Shown piece after piece: positions 1-13,208 of a DNA stretch of 64,000 bases (within the stretch, counting starts at the first letter, position 1; every line of letters begins with the position of its first letter). Position numbers and translations under genes: made by a program. The DNA is from Toxotes chatareus. Lineage: Eukaryota > Chordata > Actinopteri > Toxotidae. The stretch is from assembly GCA_016801885.1 (NCBI GenBank), contig CM028900.1, positions 11,860,972-11,924,971 of the forward strand. Reading direction: 5' to 3'. The notes below the pieces were generated by a model. The model saw only the letters and a program-made list of their open reading frames with translations, made no database searches and was not told where the DNA came from.

Positions 1-3000
1 TTGACTTTTTTGGCCGATTTTGACGCCTTTACTATACTATGACGCTTTTTTATGACATTTTGAGGTCAAAAAATTTTTGACTTTTTTTGCCGATTTTGAC
101 GCCTTACTATACTATGACGTTTTTTTTATGACATTTTGAGGTCAAAAAATTTTTTGACTTTTTTTGGCCGAAAAAAACGCCTTACTATACTATGACGTTT
201 TTTTTATGACATTTTGAGGTCAAAAAATTTTTTGACTTTTTTTGGCCGATTTTGACGCCTTACTATACTATGACGTTTTTTATGACATTTGAGTCAAAAA
301 TTTTTTGACTTTTTTTGGCCGATTTTGACGCCTTTACTATACTATGACGTTTTTATGACATTTTGAGGTCAAAAATTTTTTGACTTTTTTTGGCCGATTT
401 TGACGCCTTTACTATACTATGACGTTTTTTATGACATTTTGAGGTCAAAAAATTTTTTGACTTTTTTGTCCGATTTTGACGCCTTACTACTATACTATGA
501 CGTTTTTTATGACATTTTGAGGTCAAAATTTTGATTTTTTTTTTTTTTACTTCGAAAAACGCCTTACTATACTATGACGCTTTTTTATGACATTTTGAGG
601 TCAAAAAAATTTGACTTTTTTTTTTGTCCGATTTTGACGCCTTTACTATACTATGACGTTTTTTATGACATTTTGAGGTCAAAAAAAATTTTTTGACTTT
701 TTTGTCCGATTTTGACGCTTCTTTACTATACTATGACGCTTTTTTATGACATTTTGAGGTCAAAATTTTTTTGACTTTTTTGCCGATTTTGACGCTTTTA
801 CTATACTATGACGTTTTTTATGACATTTTGAGGTCAAAAATTTTTTTTGACTTTTTTTGGTCTAAAAAACGCCTTTACTATACTATGATGACATTTTTTT
901 ATGACATTTTGACTTTTTTAAAAAAAAAAATTTTGACTTTTTTTTGAGGTCAAAAATTTTGATTCATACTATACTATGACGCTTTTTTATGACATTTTGA
1001 GGTCAAAATTTTTTTTGACTTTTTTTGGCCGATTTTGACGCCTTACTATACTATGACGTTTTTTATGACATTTTGAGGTCAAAAATTTTTGACTTTTTTT
1101 GGCCGATTTTGACGCCTTACTATACTATGACGTTTTTTATGACATTTTGAGGTCAAAATTTTTTTGACTTTTTTTGGCCGAAAAAAACGCCTTACTATAC
1201 TATGACGTTTTTTATGACATTTTGAGGTCAAAACGTTTTTTTGACTTTTTTTTTGGCCGATTTTGACGCCTTTACTATACTATGACGTTTTTTATGACAT
1301 TTTGAGGTCAAAAATTTTTTGACTTTTTTTTTGGCCGAAAAAACGCCTTACTATACTATGACGTTTTTTATGACATTTTGAGGTCAAAAAATTTTTTGAC
1401 TTTTTTTGGCCGATTTTGACGCTTTACTATACTATGACGTTTTTTATGACATTTTGAGGTCAAAAATTTTTTGACTTTTTTGGCCGATTTTGACCTTACT
1501 ATACTATGACGTTTTTTATGACATTTTGAGGTCAAAAATTTTTGACTTTTTTTGGCCGAAAAAAACGCCTTACTATACTATGACGTTTTTTATGACATTT
1601 TGAGGTCAAAAATTTTTTTGACTTTTTTTGGCCGAAAAAAAACGCCTTACTATACTATGACGTTTTTTTATGACATTTTGAGGTCAAAAATTTTTTGACT
1701 TTTTTGGCCGAAAAAACGCCTTTACTATACTATGACGCTTTTTTATGACATTTTGAGGTAAAAAATTTTTTTTGACTTTTTTGGCCGATTTTGACGCCTT
1801 ACTATACTATGACGTTTTTTATGACATTTTGAGGTCAAAAATTTTTTGACTTTTTTTGGCCGATTTTGACGCCTTACTATACTATGACGTTTTTTATGAC
1901 ATTTTGAGGTCAAAATTTTTTTTTTTTTTTGACTTTTTTTTGGCCGACATTTTGACGCCTTTACTATACTATGACGCTTTTTTTATGACATTTTGAGGTC
2001 AAAAATTTTTTTTTGACTTTTTTTTGGCCGATTTTGACGCCTTACTATACTATGACGTTTTTTATGACATTTTGAGGTCAAAAAAATTTTGACTTTTTTT
2101 GGCCGATTTTGACGCCTTACTATACTATGACGTTTTTTATGACATTTTGAGGTCAAAAATTTTTTTGACTTTTTTTGGCCGATTTTGACGCCTTACTATA
2201 CTATGACGTTTTTTATGACATTTTGAGGTCAAAATTTTTTTTGACTTTTTTTTTGACCGATTTTGACGCCTTACTATACTATGACGTTTTTTATGACATT
2301 TTGAGGTCAAAAAATTTTTTGACTTTTTTTGGCCGAAATTTGACCCTTACTATACTATGACGTTTTTTTTATGACATTTTGAGGTCAAAAAATTTTGACT
2401 TTTTTTTAAAATTTTGACGCCTTTACTATACTATGCGTTTTTTTTATGACATTTTGAGGTCAAAAAATTTTTTGACTTTTTTGGCCGATTTTGACGCCTT
2501 ACTATACTATGACGTTTTTTATGACATTTTGAGGTCAAAAATTTTTTTGACTTTTTTTGGCCGATTTTGACCTTACTATACTATGACGTTTTTTATGACA
2601 TTTTGAGGTCAAAAATTTTTTTGACTTTTTGAGGTCAAAAATTTTGACGCTTTACTATACTATGACGTTTTTTTATGACATTTTGAGGTCAAAATTTTTT
2701 TTGACTTTTTTTGCCGATTTTGACGCCTTTACTATACTATGACGTTTTTTATGACATTTTGAGGTAAAAAAATTTTTGACTTTTTTTGGCCGATTTTGAC
2801 GCTTTTTACTATACTATGACGTTTTTATGACATTTTGAGGTCAAAAAATTTTTTGACTTTTTTTGGCCGATTTTGACACTTTACTATACTATGACGTTTT
2901 TTATGACATTTTGAGGTCAAAAAAAAAATTTTGACTTTTTTGGCCGATTTTGACGCCTTTACTATACTATGACGTTTTTTTATGACATTTTGAGGTCAAA

Positions 3001-6000
3001 AATTTTTTGACTTTTTTTGTTAAATTTTGACGCTTTTACTATACTATGACGTTTTTTATGACATTTTGAGGTCCAAAAAATTTTGAATTTTTTGGTCGAT
3101 TTTGACGCCTTTACTATACTATGACGTTTTTTATGACATTTTGAGGTCAAAAATTTTTTGACTTTTTTTTTAAAAAAAACGCCTTTACTATACTATACTA
3201 TGACGTTTTTTATGACATTTTGAGGTCAAAAAAATTTTTGACTTTTTTGGCCGAAAAAAACGCCTTACTATACTATGACGTTTTTTATGACATTTTGAGG
3301 TCAAAAAATTTTGACTTTTTTTGGCCGAAAAAAACGCCTTACTATACTATGACGTTTTTTATGACATTTTGAGGTCAAAAAATTTTTTTGACTTTTTTTG
3401 GCCGATTTTGACGCCTTACTATACTATGACGTTTTTTATGACAAAAAAGTCCAAAAATTTTTTTGACTTTTTTTGGCCGATTTTGACACCTTACTATACT
3501 ATGACGTTTTTTATGACATTTTGAGGTCAAAAAAATTTTGACTTTTTTTGGCCGAAAAAACGCCTTACTATACTATGACGTTTTTTTATGACATTTTGAG
3601 GTCAAAATTTTTTGACTTTTTTTTTTGGCCGATAAAAAACGCCTTTACTATACTATGACGTTTTTTTTTATGACATTTTGAGGTCAAAAAAATTTTGATT
3701 TTTTGGTTTTTTTTTTACTATACTATACTATGACGCTTTTTTTTTATGAAAACGCCTTTTGAATTTTATACTATGACGCCTTTTTTATGACATTTTTATG
3801 ACATTTTGAGGTAAAAATTTTTTGACTTTTTTTGGCCGATTTTGACGCCTTTACTATACTATGACGTTTTTTATGACATTTTGAGGTCAAAAAATTTTTT
3901 TGACTTTTTTGGCCTAAAAAAAACGCCTTACTATACTATGACGTTTTTTATGACATTTTGAGGTAAAAAAAATTTTGACTTTTTTTGGCCGATTTTGACG
4001 CCTTTATACTATACTATGACATTTTTTTATGATATTTTGAGGTCAAAAAATTTTTTGACTTTTTTGGCCGATTTTGACGCCTTACTATATACTATGACGT
4101 TTTTTATGACATTTTGAGGTCAAAAAATTTTTGACTTTTTTTTTCCAAAAAAACGCCTATACTATACTATGACGTTTTTTATGACATTTTGAGGTCAAAA
4201 AAATTTTTGACTTTTTTTTGGCCGATTTTGACGCCTTTACTATACTATGACGTTTTTTTTTATGACATTTTGAGGTAAAAAATTTTTTTGATTTTTTTTT
4301 GGCCGATTTTGACACCTTACTATACTATGACGTTTTTTATGACATTTTGAGGTAAAAAAATTTTTGACTTTTTTTGGCCGAAAAAAACGCCATACTATAC
4401 TATGACTTTTTTTATGACATTTTGAGGTCAAATTTTTTTTTGACTTTTTTGGCCGATTTTGACGCCTTACTATACTATGACGTTTTTTATGACATTTTGA
4501 GGTCAAAAAATTTTTTGACTTTTTTTGGCCGATTTTGACGCCTTACTATACTATGACGTTTTTTATGACATTTTGAGGTCAAAAATTTTTTTGACTTTTT
4601 TTGTTCGAAAAAAACGACATACTATACTATGACGCTTTTTTATGACATTTTGAGGTAAAAAAAATTTTTTTGACTTTTTTTGGCCGATTTTGACGCCTTC
4701 ATACTATACTATGACGCTTTTTTATGATATTTTGAGGTCAAAAAATTTTTGACTTTTTTTGGCCGATTTTGACGCTTTACTATACTATGACGTTTTTTAT
4801 GACATTTTGAGGTCAAAAAATTTTTGACTTTTTTTTGGCCGATTTTGACGCCTTTACTATACTATACTATGACGTTTTTTATGACATTTTGAGGTCAAAA
4901 AATTTTTTGATTTTTTTTGGCCGATTTTGAAGCCTTACTATACTATGACGTTTTTATGACATTTTGAGGTCCAAAAATTTTTTGACTTTTTTTGGCGATT
5001 TTGACGCCTTACTATACTATGACGTTTTTTATGACATTTTGAGGTAAAAAAAATTTTGACTTTTTTGGCCGATTTTGACGCCTTTACTATACTATGACTT
5101 TTTTTATGACATTTTGAGGTCAAAAAATTTTTTGACTTTTTTTGTCCGATTTTGGCGCCTATACTATACTATGACTATACTTTTTTATGACATTTTGAGG
5201 TCAAAAAAAATTTTGACTTTTTTTTGCCGATTTTGACGCCTTACTATACTATGACGTTTTTTATGACATTTTGAGGTCAAAAATTTTTTGACTTTTTTTG
5301 CGAAAAAAACTATACTATACTATGACGTTTTTTATGACATTTTGAGGTCAAAAAATTTTTTGACTTTTTTTTTGCCGAAAAACGCCCATACTATACTATG
5401 ACGTTTTTTATGACATTTTGAGGTCCAAAAATTTTTGGACTTTTTTGGGCCGATTTTGACGCCTTACTATACTATGACGTTTTTTATGACATTTTGAGGT
5501 CAAAAAATTTTGACTTTTTTGGCGAAAAAAAACGCTTTACTATACTATGACGTTTTTTATGACATTTTGAGGTCAAAAAAATTTTGACTTTTTTTGGCCG
5601 AAAACGCCTTTTACTATACTATGACGTTTTTTTTATGACATTTTGAGGTCAAAAATTTTTTGACTTTTTTTGGCCGATTTTGACGCTTTTACTATACTAT
5701 GACGTTTTTTATGACATTTTGAGGTCAAAAAAAATTTTTGCTTTTTTTGTCGATTTTGACGCTTTTACTATACTATGACGCTTTTTATGACATTTTGAGG
5801 TCAAAAATTTTTTGACTTTTTTGGCCGATTTTGACGCTTTTTTACTATACTATGACGTTTTTTATGACATTTTGAGGTCCAAAAAATGTTGTCTTTTTTG
5901 GCCGAAAAAAACGCCTTAGTATAGTATGACGTTTTTTATGAACTTTTGAGGTCAAAAAATTTTTTGACTTTTTTTTGGCGATTTTGACGCTTTTACTATA

Positions 6001-9000
6001 CTATGACGTTTTTTATGACATTTTGAGGTCAAAAATTTTTTGACTTTTTTTGGCCGATTTTGACGCCTTACTATACTATGACGTTTTTTATGACATTTTG
6101 AGGTCAAAAATTTTTTGACTTTTTTTGGTCGATTTTGACGCCTTACTATACTATGACGTTTTTTATGACATTTTGAGGTCAAAATTTTTTTGACTTTTTT
6201 TGGCCGATTTTGACGCCTTACTATACTATGACGTTTTTTATGACATTTTGAGGTCAAAAAAATTTTTTTGACTTTTTTGGTCGATTTTGACGTTTTACTA
6301 TACTATGACGTTTTTTATGACATTTTGAGGTCAAAAAAAATTTTGACTTTTTTTGTCGATTTTGACGTTTTACTATACTATGACGTTTTTTATGACATTT
6401 TGAGGTCAAAAAAATTTTGACTTTTTTTTGTCGATTTTGACGTTTTACTATACTATGACGCTTTTTTATGACATTTTGAGGTCAAAATTTTTTTTTGACT
6501 TTTTTTTGTCGATTTTGACGCTTTTACTATACTATGTTTTTTTTTTATGACATTTTGAGGTCAAAAAAATTTTGAATTTTTTTGGTGGATTTTGACGTCT
6601 TACTATACTATGACGTTTTTTATGACATTTTGAGGTCAAAAATTTTTTGACTTTTTTTTGTCGATTTTGACGTTTTACTATACTATGACGTTTTTTATGA
6701 CATTTTGAGGTCAAAAAATTTTTTGACTTTTTTTTGTCGATTTTGACGTTTTACTATACTATGACGTTTTTTATGACATTTTGAGGTCAAAAAATTTTTG
6801 ACTTTTTTTGTCGATTTTGACGCTTTTTTTACGCGTTTTTATACATTTTATAATTTTACTTTTTGTTCGAAAACGCTTTTTTATGACGTTTTTTGAGGTG
6901 AGGTCAAAAAATTTTGACTTTTTTTTGCCGATTTTGACTTTACTTTACTATACTATGACGTTTTTTATGACATTTTGAGGTCAAAAAAAATTTTGACATT
7001 TTTTTTGGCCGATTTTGACGCCTTTACTATACTATGACGTTTTTTATGACATTTTGAGGTAAAAAAATTTTTTGACTTTTTTGGCCGATTTTGACACCTT
7101 ACTATACTATGACGTTTTTATGATATTTTGAGGTCAAAAATTTTTGACTTTTTTTTGTTAAAAAAAACGCGATTTCATACTATACTATGACGTTTTTTAT
7201 GACATTTTGAGGTCAAAAAATTTTGACTTTTTTTAAAAAAAAACGCCTTTACTATACTATGACGTTTTTTATGACATTTTGAGGTCAAAAAAAAAAAAAT
7301 TTGACTTTTTTGGCCGATTTTGACGCTTTTACTATACTATGAGCGTTTTTTTATGACAAAAAAGTCCAAAAATTTTTTGGACTTTTTTTGGCCGATTTTG
7401 ACACCTTACTATACTATGACGTTATTTATGACATTTTGAGGTCAAAAAAATTTTTGACTTTTTTTGCCCGAAAAAAGCGCCTTACTATACTATGACGTTT
7501 TTTATGACATTTTGAGGTCAAAAAATTTTGACTTTTTTTTGGCCGAAAAAACGCCTTACTATACTATGACGTTTTTTATGACATTTTGAGGTCAAAAAAA
7601 TTTGACTTTTTTTGGCCGATTTTGACGCCTTACTATACTATGACGTTTTTTATGACAAAAAAGTCCAAAAAATTTTTTGGACTTTTTTTGGCCGATTTTG
7701 ACACCTTCCTATACTATGACGTTATTTATGACATTTTGAGGTAAAAAAAAATTTTTTGACTTTTTTTGGGCGAAAGAAATTTTACTATACTGCTACTTTA
7801 CTATACTATGACGTTTTTTATGACATTTTGAGGTCAAAAATTTTTTGACTTTTTTTGTCCGATTTTGAGGCCTTACTATACTATGACGTTTTTTATGACA
7901 TTTTGAGGTCAAAAAATTTTGACTTTTTGCCGATTTTGACGCCTTTACTATACTATGCGTTTTTTTTATGACATTTTGAGGTCAAAATTTTTTTTACTTT
8001 TTGGCCGAAGAAACGCTTACTATACTATGACGTTTTTATGACATTTTGAGGTCAAAAAAAATTTTTTTGACTTTTTTTGCCGATTTTGACGCCATACTAT
8101 ACTATGACGTTTTTTATGACATTTTGAGGTCAAAAAAATTTTGACTTTTTGGGCCGATTTTGACGCTTTTACTATACTATGACGTTTTTATGACATTTTG
8201 AGGTCAAAAAAATTTTGACTTTTTTTGGCGAAAAACGCCTTTACTATACTATGACGTTTTTTATGACATTTTGAGGTCAAAAAATTTTGACTTTTTTTTG
8301 GCGAAAAAACGCCTTTACTATACTATGACGTTTTTTTATGACATTTTGAGGTCAAAAAAAATTTTGACTTTTTTTGGCCGATTTTGACGCTTTACTATAC
8401 TATGACGTTTTTTATGACATTTTGAGGTCAAAAAAATTTTGACTTTTTTTGTCGATTTTGACGTTTTACTATACTATGACGTTTTTTATGACATTTTGAG
8501 GTCAAAAAATTTTTTGACTTTTTTTGGCCGATTTTGACGCCTTACTATATTATGACGTTTTTTATGACATTTTGAGGTCCAAAAAAATGTTGTCTTTTTT
8601 TGGACGAAAAAAACGCCTTAGTATAGTATGACGTTTTTTATGAACTTTTGAGGTCAAAAAATTTTTTGACTTTTTTTGGCCGATTTTGACGTTTTACTAT
8701 ACTATGACGTTTTTTATGACATTTTGAGGTCAAAAATTTTTTTGACTTTTTTTGGCGGATTTTGACGCCTTACTATACTATGACGTTTTTTTATGAAATT
8801 TTGAGGTCAAAAATTTTTTGACTTTTTTTAGCCGATTTTGACGCCTTACTATACTATGACGTTTTTTATGACATTTTGAGGTCAAAATTTTTTTTGACTT
8901 TTTTTGGCCGATTTTGACGCCTTACTATACTATGACGTTATTTATGACATTTTGAGGTAAAAAATTTTTGACTTTTTTTGGCCGATTTTGACGCCTTACT

Positions 9001-10140
9001 ATACTATGACGTTTTTTATGACATTTTGAGGTCAAAAAAAATTTTGAATTTTTTTGGTGGATTTTGACGTCTTACTATACTATGACGTTTTTTATGACAT
9101 TTTGAGGTCAAAAAAAATTTTGACTTTTTTTGTCGATTTTGACGTTTTACTATACTATGACGTTTTTTATGACATTTTGAGGTCAAAAAAATTTTGACTT
9201 TTTTTTGTCGATTTTGACGTTTTACTATACTATGACGTTTTTTATGACATTTTGAAGTAAAAAAAATTTTGAATTTTTTTGGTGGATTTTGACGTCTTAC
9301 TATACTATGACGTTTTTTATGACATTTTGAAGTCAAAAATTTTTTTGACTTTTTTTAGCCGATTTTGACGCCTTACTATACTATGACGTTTTTTATGACA
9401 TTTTGAGGTCAAAAAATTTTTTGACTTTTTTTGTCGATTTTGACGTTTTACTATACTATGACGTTTTTTATGACATTTTGAGGTCAAAAAAATTTTTGAC
9501 TTTTTTTTGTCGATTTTGACGTTTTACTATACTATGACGTTTTTTATGACATTTTGAAGTCAAAATTTTTTTTGACTTTTTTTAGCCGATTTTGATGCCT
9601 TACTACTATGACGTTTTTTATGACATTTTGAGGTCAAAAAAATTTTTGAATTTTTTTGTCGATTTTGACGCTTTTTTACTATACTATGACGTTTTTTATG
9701 ACATTTTGAGGTCAAAAAATTTTGACTTTTTTTTTTTGTGAAAATTTTGACGTTTTACTATACTATATGACGTTTTTATGACATTTTGAGGTCAAAAATT
9801 TTTGACTTTTTTGGCCGATTTTGATGCCTTACTATACTATGACGTTTTTATGACATTTTGAGGTCAAAAAAATTTTGAATTTTTTTATAAAAAAAAACGC
9901 TTTACTATACTATGACGTTTTTTTATGACATTTTGAGGTCAAAAATTTTTTGACTTTTTTGGCGAAAATTTTGACGCTTTACTATACTATGACTTTTTTT
10001 ATGACATTTTGAGGTCAAAAATTTTTTGACTTTTTTTGGCCGATTTTGACGCTTTACTAAATTATGACGTTTTTTATGACATTTTGAGGTAAAAAAAATT
10101 TGACTTTTTTTTGGCCGATTTTGATGCCTTACTATACTAT
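1..10140. repeat. Tandem satellite array, ~75-bp monomer
   Basis: The stretch is an uninterrupted head-to-tail array of about 130 monomers, each close to 75 bp. Each unit carries in order a TTGACTTTTTTTGGCCG block, a GATTTTGACGCC block (or a GAAAAAAACGCC variant), CTTACTATACTATGACG, TTTTTTATGACATTTTGAGG, and TCAAAAATTTTT. Length variation comes mostly from T and A homopolymers. The plus strand is strongly T-rich throughout. The array continues past the left end of the window. Because 75 is divisible by 3, stop-free frames persist through several units and give spurious repeated peptides such as TSKCHKKRHSIVRRQ; these are not genes. I recognise the type (AT-rich teleost satellite) but not a named family. 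Confidence 0.97.
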
Positions 10141-11080
10141 GACGTTTTTTTTAATGACAGTTTGAGGTCTTACAAAAATTTGACTTTTTTTTGGCATTTT
10201 TTGAAGAATTACGGCTGTATGACATTTTTTATGACATTTTGAGGTCTTACAAAAATTTGACTTTTTTTTGACATTTTTTGACGCCTTACTATAGTATGAC
10301 GTTTTTTATCACATTTTGAGGTCTTACAAAAATGTGACTTTTTTGGCAGTTTTTATGACTTACGGCCGTATGACGTTTTTTATGACATTTTGAGGTTTTA
10401 CAAAAATTTGACTTTTTTGGCATTTTTTGACGACTTAGCCTGTATGACTTTTTTTCATGACATTTTTAGATATAACTAAAATATGAGTTTTTTGGCATTT
10501 TTTGACACCTTACCCCCGTATGTTATTTTTATGACATTTTGAGGTTTTACTAAAATATGACTTTTTTTTTTGGCATATTTTGCCGCCTAACTATACTATG
10601 ACATTTTTAGGTCTTACTAAAATACGACTTTTTTGGGCATATTTTGACACCTTACTATACTATGATGTTTTTTCACATATTTTGAGGTCTTTCTAAAGTA
10701 TGACTTTTTTTGGCCTATTTTGAAGCCTTCCTATACTATGACATTTTTTGCCTTATTTTGAGGCCATTCCAAAGTATGACTTTTTTGGTTGTTTTCTAAG
10801 CCTTACTACACTATGACATTTTTTGGCATATTTTTAGGCCATACTAAAGTATGCCTTTTTTTGGCCAATTTTGAAGCCTTACTATACTACGACCATTTTT
10901 ATGACATTTTGAGGCCTTTCTAAAGTATGACTTTTTTTGTCCTAATTTGAAGACTTAATATACTATGACGTTTTTTGGCTTATTTTGAGACCATACTAAA
11001 GTATGACTTTTTTGGTTGATTTTGAAGCCTACTTTACTACAACGTTTTTTGGCATATTTTGAGGCCGTTCTTGTTAGGTT
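10141..11080. repeat. Decayed right edge of the satellite array
   Basis: Units here still show TATACTATGAC, ATGACATTTTGAGG and a T-run block, but they are longer (about 75-90 bp) and diverged from each other. GAGGTCAAAAA becomes GAGGTCTTACAAAAATTTGAC and later GAGGCCATACTAAAGTATGAC, and the GGCCGATTTT block drifts to GGCATTTT or GGTTGATTTT. Recognisable units end at about 11,075, after which unrelated sequence begins. Loss of uniformity at an array border is the usual outcome of unequal exchange homogenising the interior. Confidence 0.85.
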
Positions 11081-12210
11081 AATGTTTAGGTCAGAGTGTT
11101 TCTTTCTTTTGAGGACCCAGAAGCAGACCACAGGCTGATGGCAGAGAAAAAAAGTAAATTTAATAAGGGTAACACAAAGCGAGTCCAAAAACTTTCAGGA
11201 CTGATAGGAGTGGAGGCAGAATGGCGTGGCAGGCAGTTTACTGGCTGGAGGAGCGATCCTGAGCACTGGGGAGTTTCACACTGAAAGAGAACAGCAGAGA
11301 GCAGAAGTCACTTTACTGAGCACAAGGTTAGTTCACTAGAAACTCTGAAGAACAGTCTGCTTGACGGCGAGAGAGTTACCACTGAAGGTAGGACAATCCA
11401 GCGTCGAAGTGAAGCCCTGCTCCGGCTTAAAAGGAGTGATCACCGGAAATGAGGTGCAGGTGTGTCAGCCTCCAGTCAGCAGGAAAACACGCCTCTTTAC
11501 TCAAACAGGAGGGAACCTCCCACAGGAGGCAGAGGGAAAAAACACAAGCACACAAACATTCCAACCCGCATATACATAACAGTTCTAAAGTACTACAATT
11601 TTGTGTGGATCTCACGTCATCAATCTATTAGCAGGGCACTGCAGGGAACTGAACCCCACTGTACCATAACCAGTGCCTTTTGCTTTTTGAAGTAATGTAA
11701 AGGTAAAGCAAAACCTATATTTCAACAGCATTTCTTAAATATTGTGTTATCAACATATCTAGTTAGAATGAGATATGGCATTCATGGAAATGTGTTGTAA
11801 TGTAGGAAAGAAAACCTTACTTTGAATAATATATATGACACATATGTAGGTATTTCTGCTATAGAATCAAAGCATGGATTTATGACATATAATCTACAAT
11901 GTGTTATGTGTTTTTGCGTTACGTCTGCGGGTAAGTGATGATGTACATGACTGTATATGATTTGAAATTATTAATTGTTGAGAAAGTAGAGAAAGCAAAG
12001 GATTTGGACATGTAAAGAGCAAACAAACACAGTAGAAATGTAGAAAATGCACCAGAACTCTGTTGTGCGCCAGCAATAAATCCCAATACATATAAAAATA
12101 TAAATAAAAAAAAAACAGGTAAAAAAGACTGCAACATATCTCTGTTCTCTATCATATCTCAACTACACCAAAGTTAGAACTGTTTAAATGTGTTTTAATA
12201 ACACCTGTGT
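11081..12210. other. Gene-free spacer, possible old interspersed repeat at 11,100-11,580
   Basis: No exon-like open frame with a recognisable product is present. The part from about 11,100 to 11,580 (purine-rich with CAGAAGCAGACCACAGGCTG-like text, then many CAGG and GGAGG words) resembles tracts I remember as repeated in teleost genomes, but I cannot assign a family. From 11,680 to 12,210 it is plain AT-rich DNA with nothing recognised. Confidence 0.35.
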
Positions 12211-12418
12211 ACATCAACAAGCCGCCGCCTGGTTAGCGCAGTTGGTAGAGCATAGGACTCCACCTCTCAGAGTTGTGGGTTTGAATCCCACTCCGGGTGG
12301 CACCACCTCCCATGGGTCCACCATGGAGGTGCCATAGGTCATCGGTGCATTGTGAATTGGGTGGGCTGCCACCTGGGCCTGGACCCAGATAAGTGGCAGA
12401 TGATGACATCAACAAGCC
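12211..12418 (+). mobile_element. tRNA-Lys-derived SINE with 13-bp target-site duplication
   Basis: The element body is 12,224-12,405. Its head (12,224-12,302) folds like a tRNA: GCCGCCT can pair with GGGTGGC, TAGCGCAGTTGG matches an A box, and GTGGGTTTGAATCCCAC is a perfect T-arm containing the B box. The arm resembles tRNA-Lys, but the anticodon loop is not intact. The tail ends CCCAGATAAGTGGCAGATGATG. The 13-mer ACATCAACAAGCC is present on both sides (12,211-12,223 and 12,406-12,418), the signature of target-primed insertion. A second copy of the same family sits at 37,264. Confidence 0.93.
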
Positions 12419-12470
12419 ACAACCATTGTAAAATTGCTTTTAATCACTAGAACATTCTCAACCTCCATCC

Positions 12471-12540
12471 ACAAACTCTAACCAACACTAAGGTGATTTA
12501 CAAATAACACACTGTCCATCAACCCAAATTACATGTTTTA
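12471..12540. repeat. Direct repeat, copy 1 (partner at 13,139)
   Basis: About 70 bp (ACAAACTCTAACCAACACTA and onward through AACACACTGTCCATCAACCC to ATTACATGTTT) recur with few mismatches about 670 bp downstream. No terminal inverted repeat or tRNA-like box is visible in the unit. Confidence 0.85.
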
Positions 12541-13138
12541 TCTGCACAGATAATTCATCTTACAATGCAGATCAACATTTGTACTGCCAAACTAAACCCC
12601 ATCTAACCAAAAACCAACACACTATACAAATTATACAAAGCTTTAACTATTACCAAATCATCCACATGGCAAAAATGTCTACCTAAATTCACCTTGTTTT
12701 ATTCACGTTGGCAGAATTCCCATAACAAAAGGGGGTGTGGCCGCAGACATCATTCATCAATCATAAGACACCACTGAACCAAACAACTCCCTACATTTAA
12801 TCATGAAATGTGTATGGTTAAAATACAAATTATACATTGCTTGGAAAAACAATGTCTAACTTTCAACAACAGGCTCCATTAACCTGCTTCATCAACATCT
12901 CTCAAACTGAACACTGTGTGAGTTATCCTCTGACAGACTTCATGATACTTTTTCTTAACATGTGCAACTTTCTTGTAACCACATTATACATGTAACACAT
13001 AAACACAACTCACTCAAAGTACAAATGTCCATTAAAGTTAACTTTTTCATATATATATCCACAGATACCAGGATATATTTAACCAAGGACATCCTGGTAT
13101 TCTTAACATATGTGGCTGAACACCATTGAAATGTCTAC
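12541..13138. other. Gene-free DNA between the two direct repeats
   Basis: AT-rich sequence with no supported exon. A short inverted repeat TACCAGGAT...ATCCTGGTA lies near 13,067-13,102. Nothing else is recognised. Confidence 0.5.
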
Positions 13139-13208
13139 ACAAACTCTAAACAACACTAAAGTAATTTACAAATAACACACTGTCCATTAAACCAAATTAC
13201 ATGTTTGC
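13139..13208. repeat. Direct repeat, copy 2 (partner at 12,471)
   Basis: This is the second copy of the roughly 70-bp unit at 12,471-12,540, in the same orientation, with scattered substitutions such as CCATTAAACC for CCATCAACCC. It could be a segmental duplication or two fragments of one unrecognised interspersed repeat. Confidence 0.85.

Noticed and set aside
9016..9336. Open frames of 60-106 aa in the satellite (MTSKCHKKRHSIV... repeats)
   Set aside because: They arise because the 75-bp unit is a multiple of three, leaving a stop-free frame across units; the peptide repeats exactly with the DNA unit.
1..11080. CRISPR array
   Set aside because: Units are contiguous with no unique spacers, and the context is vertebrate.
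12224..12302. Functional tRNA gene
   Set aside because: The T-arm and boxes are good but the anticodon loop is broken, and the sequence is the head of a SINE with a TSD; the copy at 37,268 is the same case.
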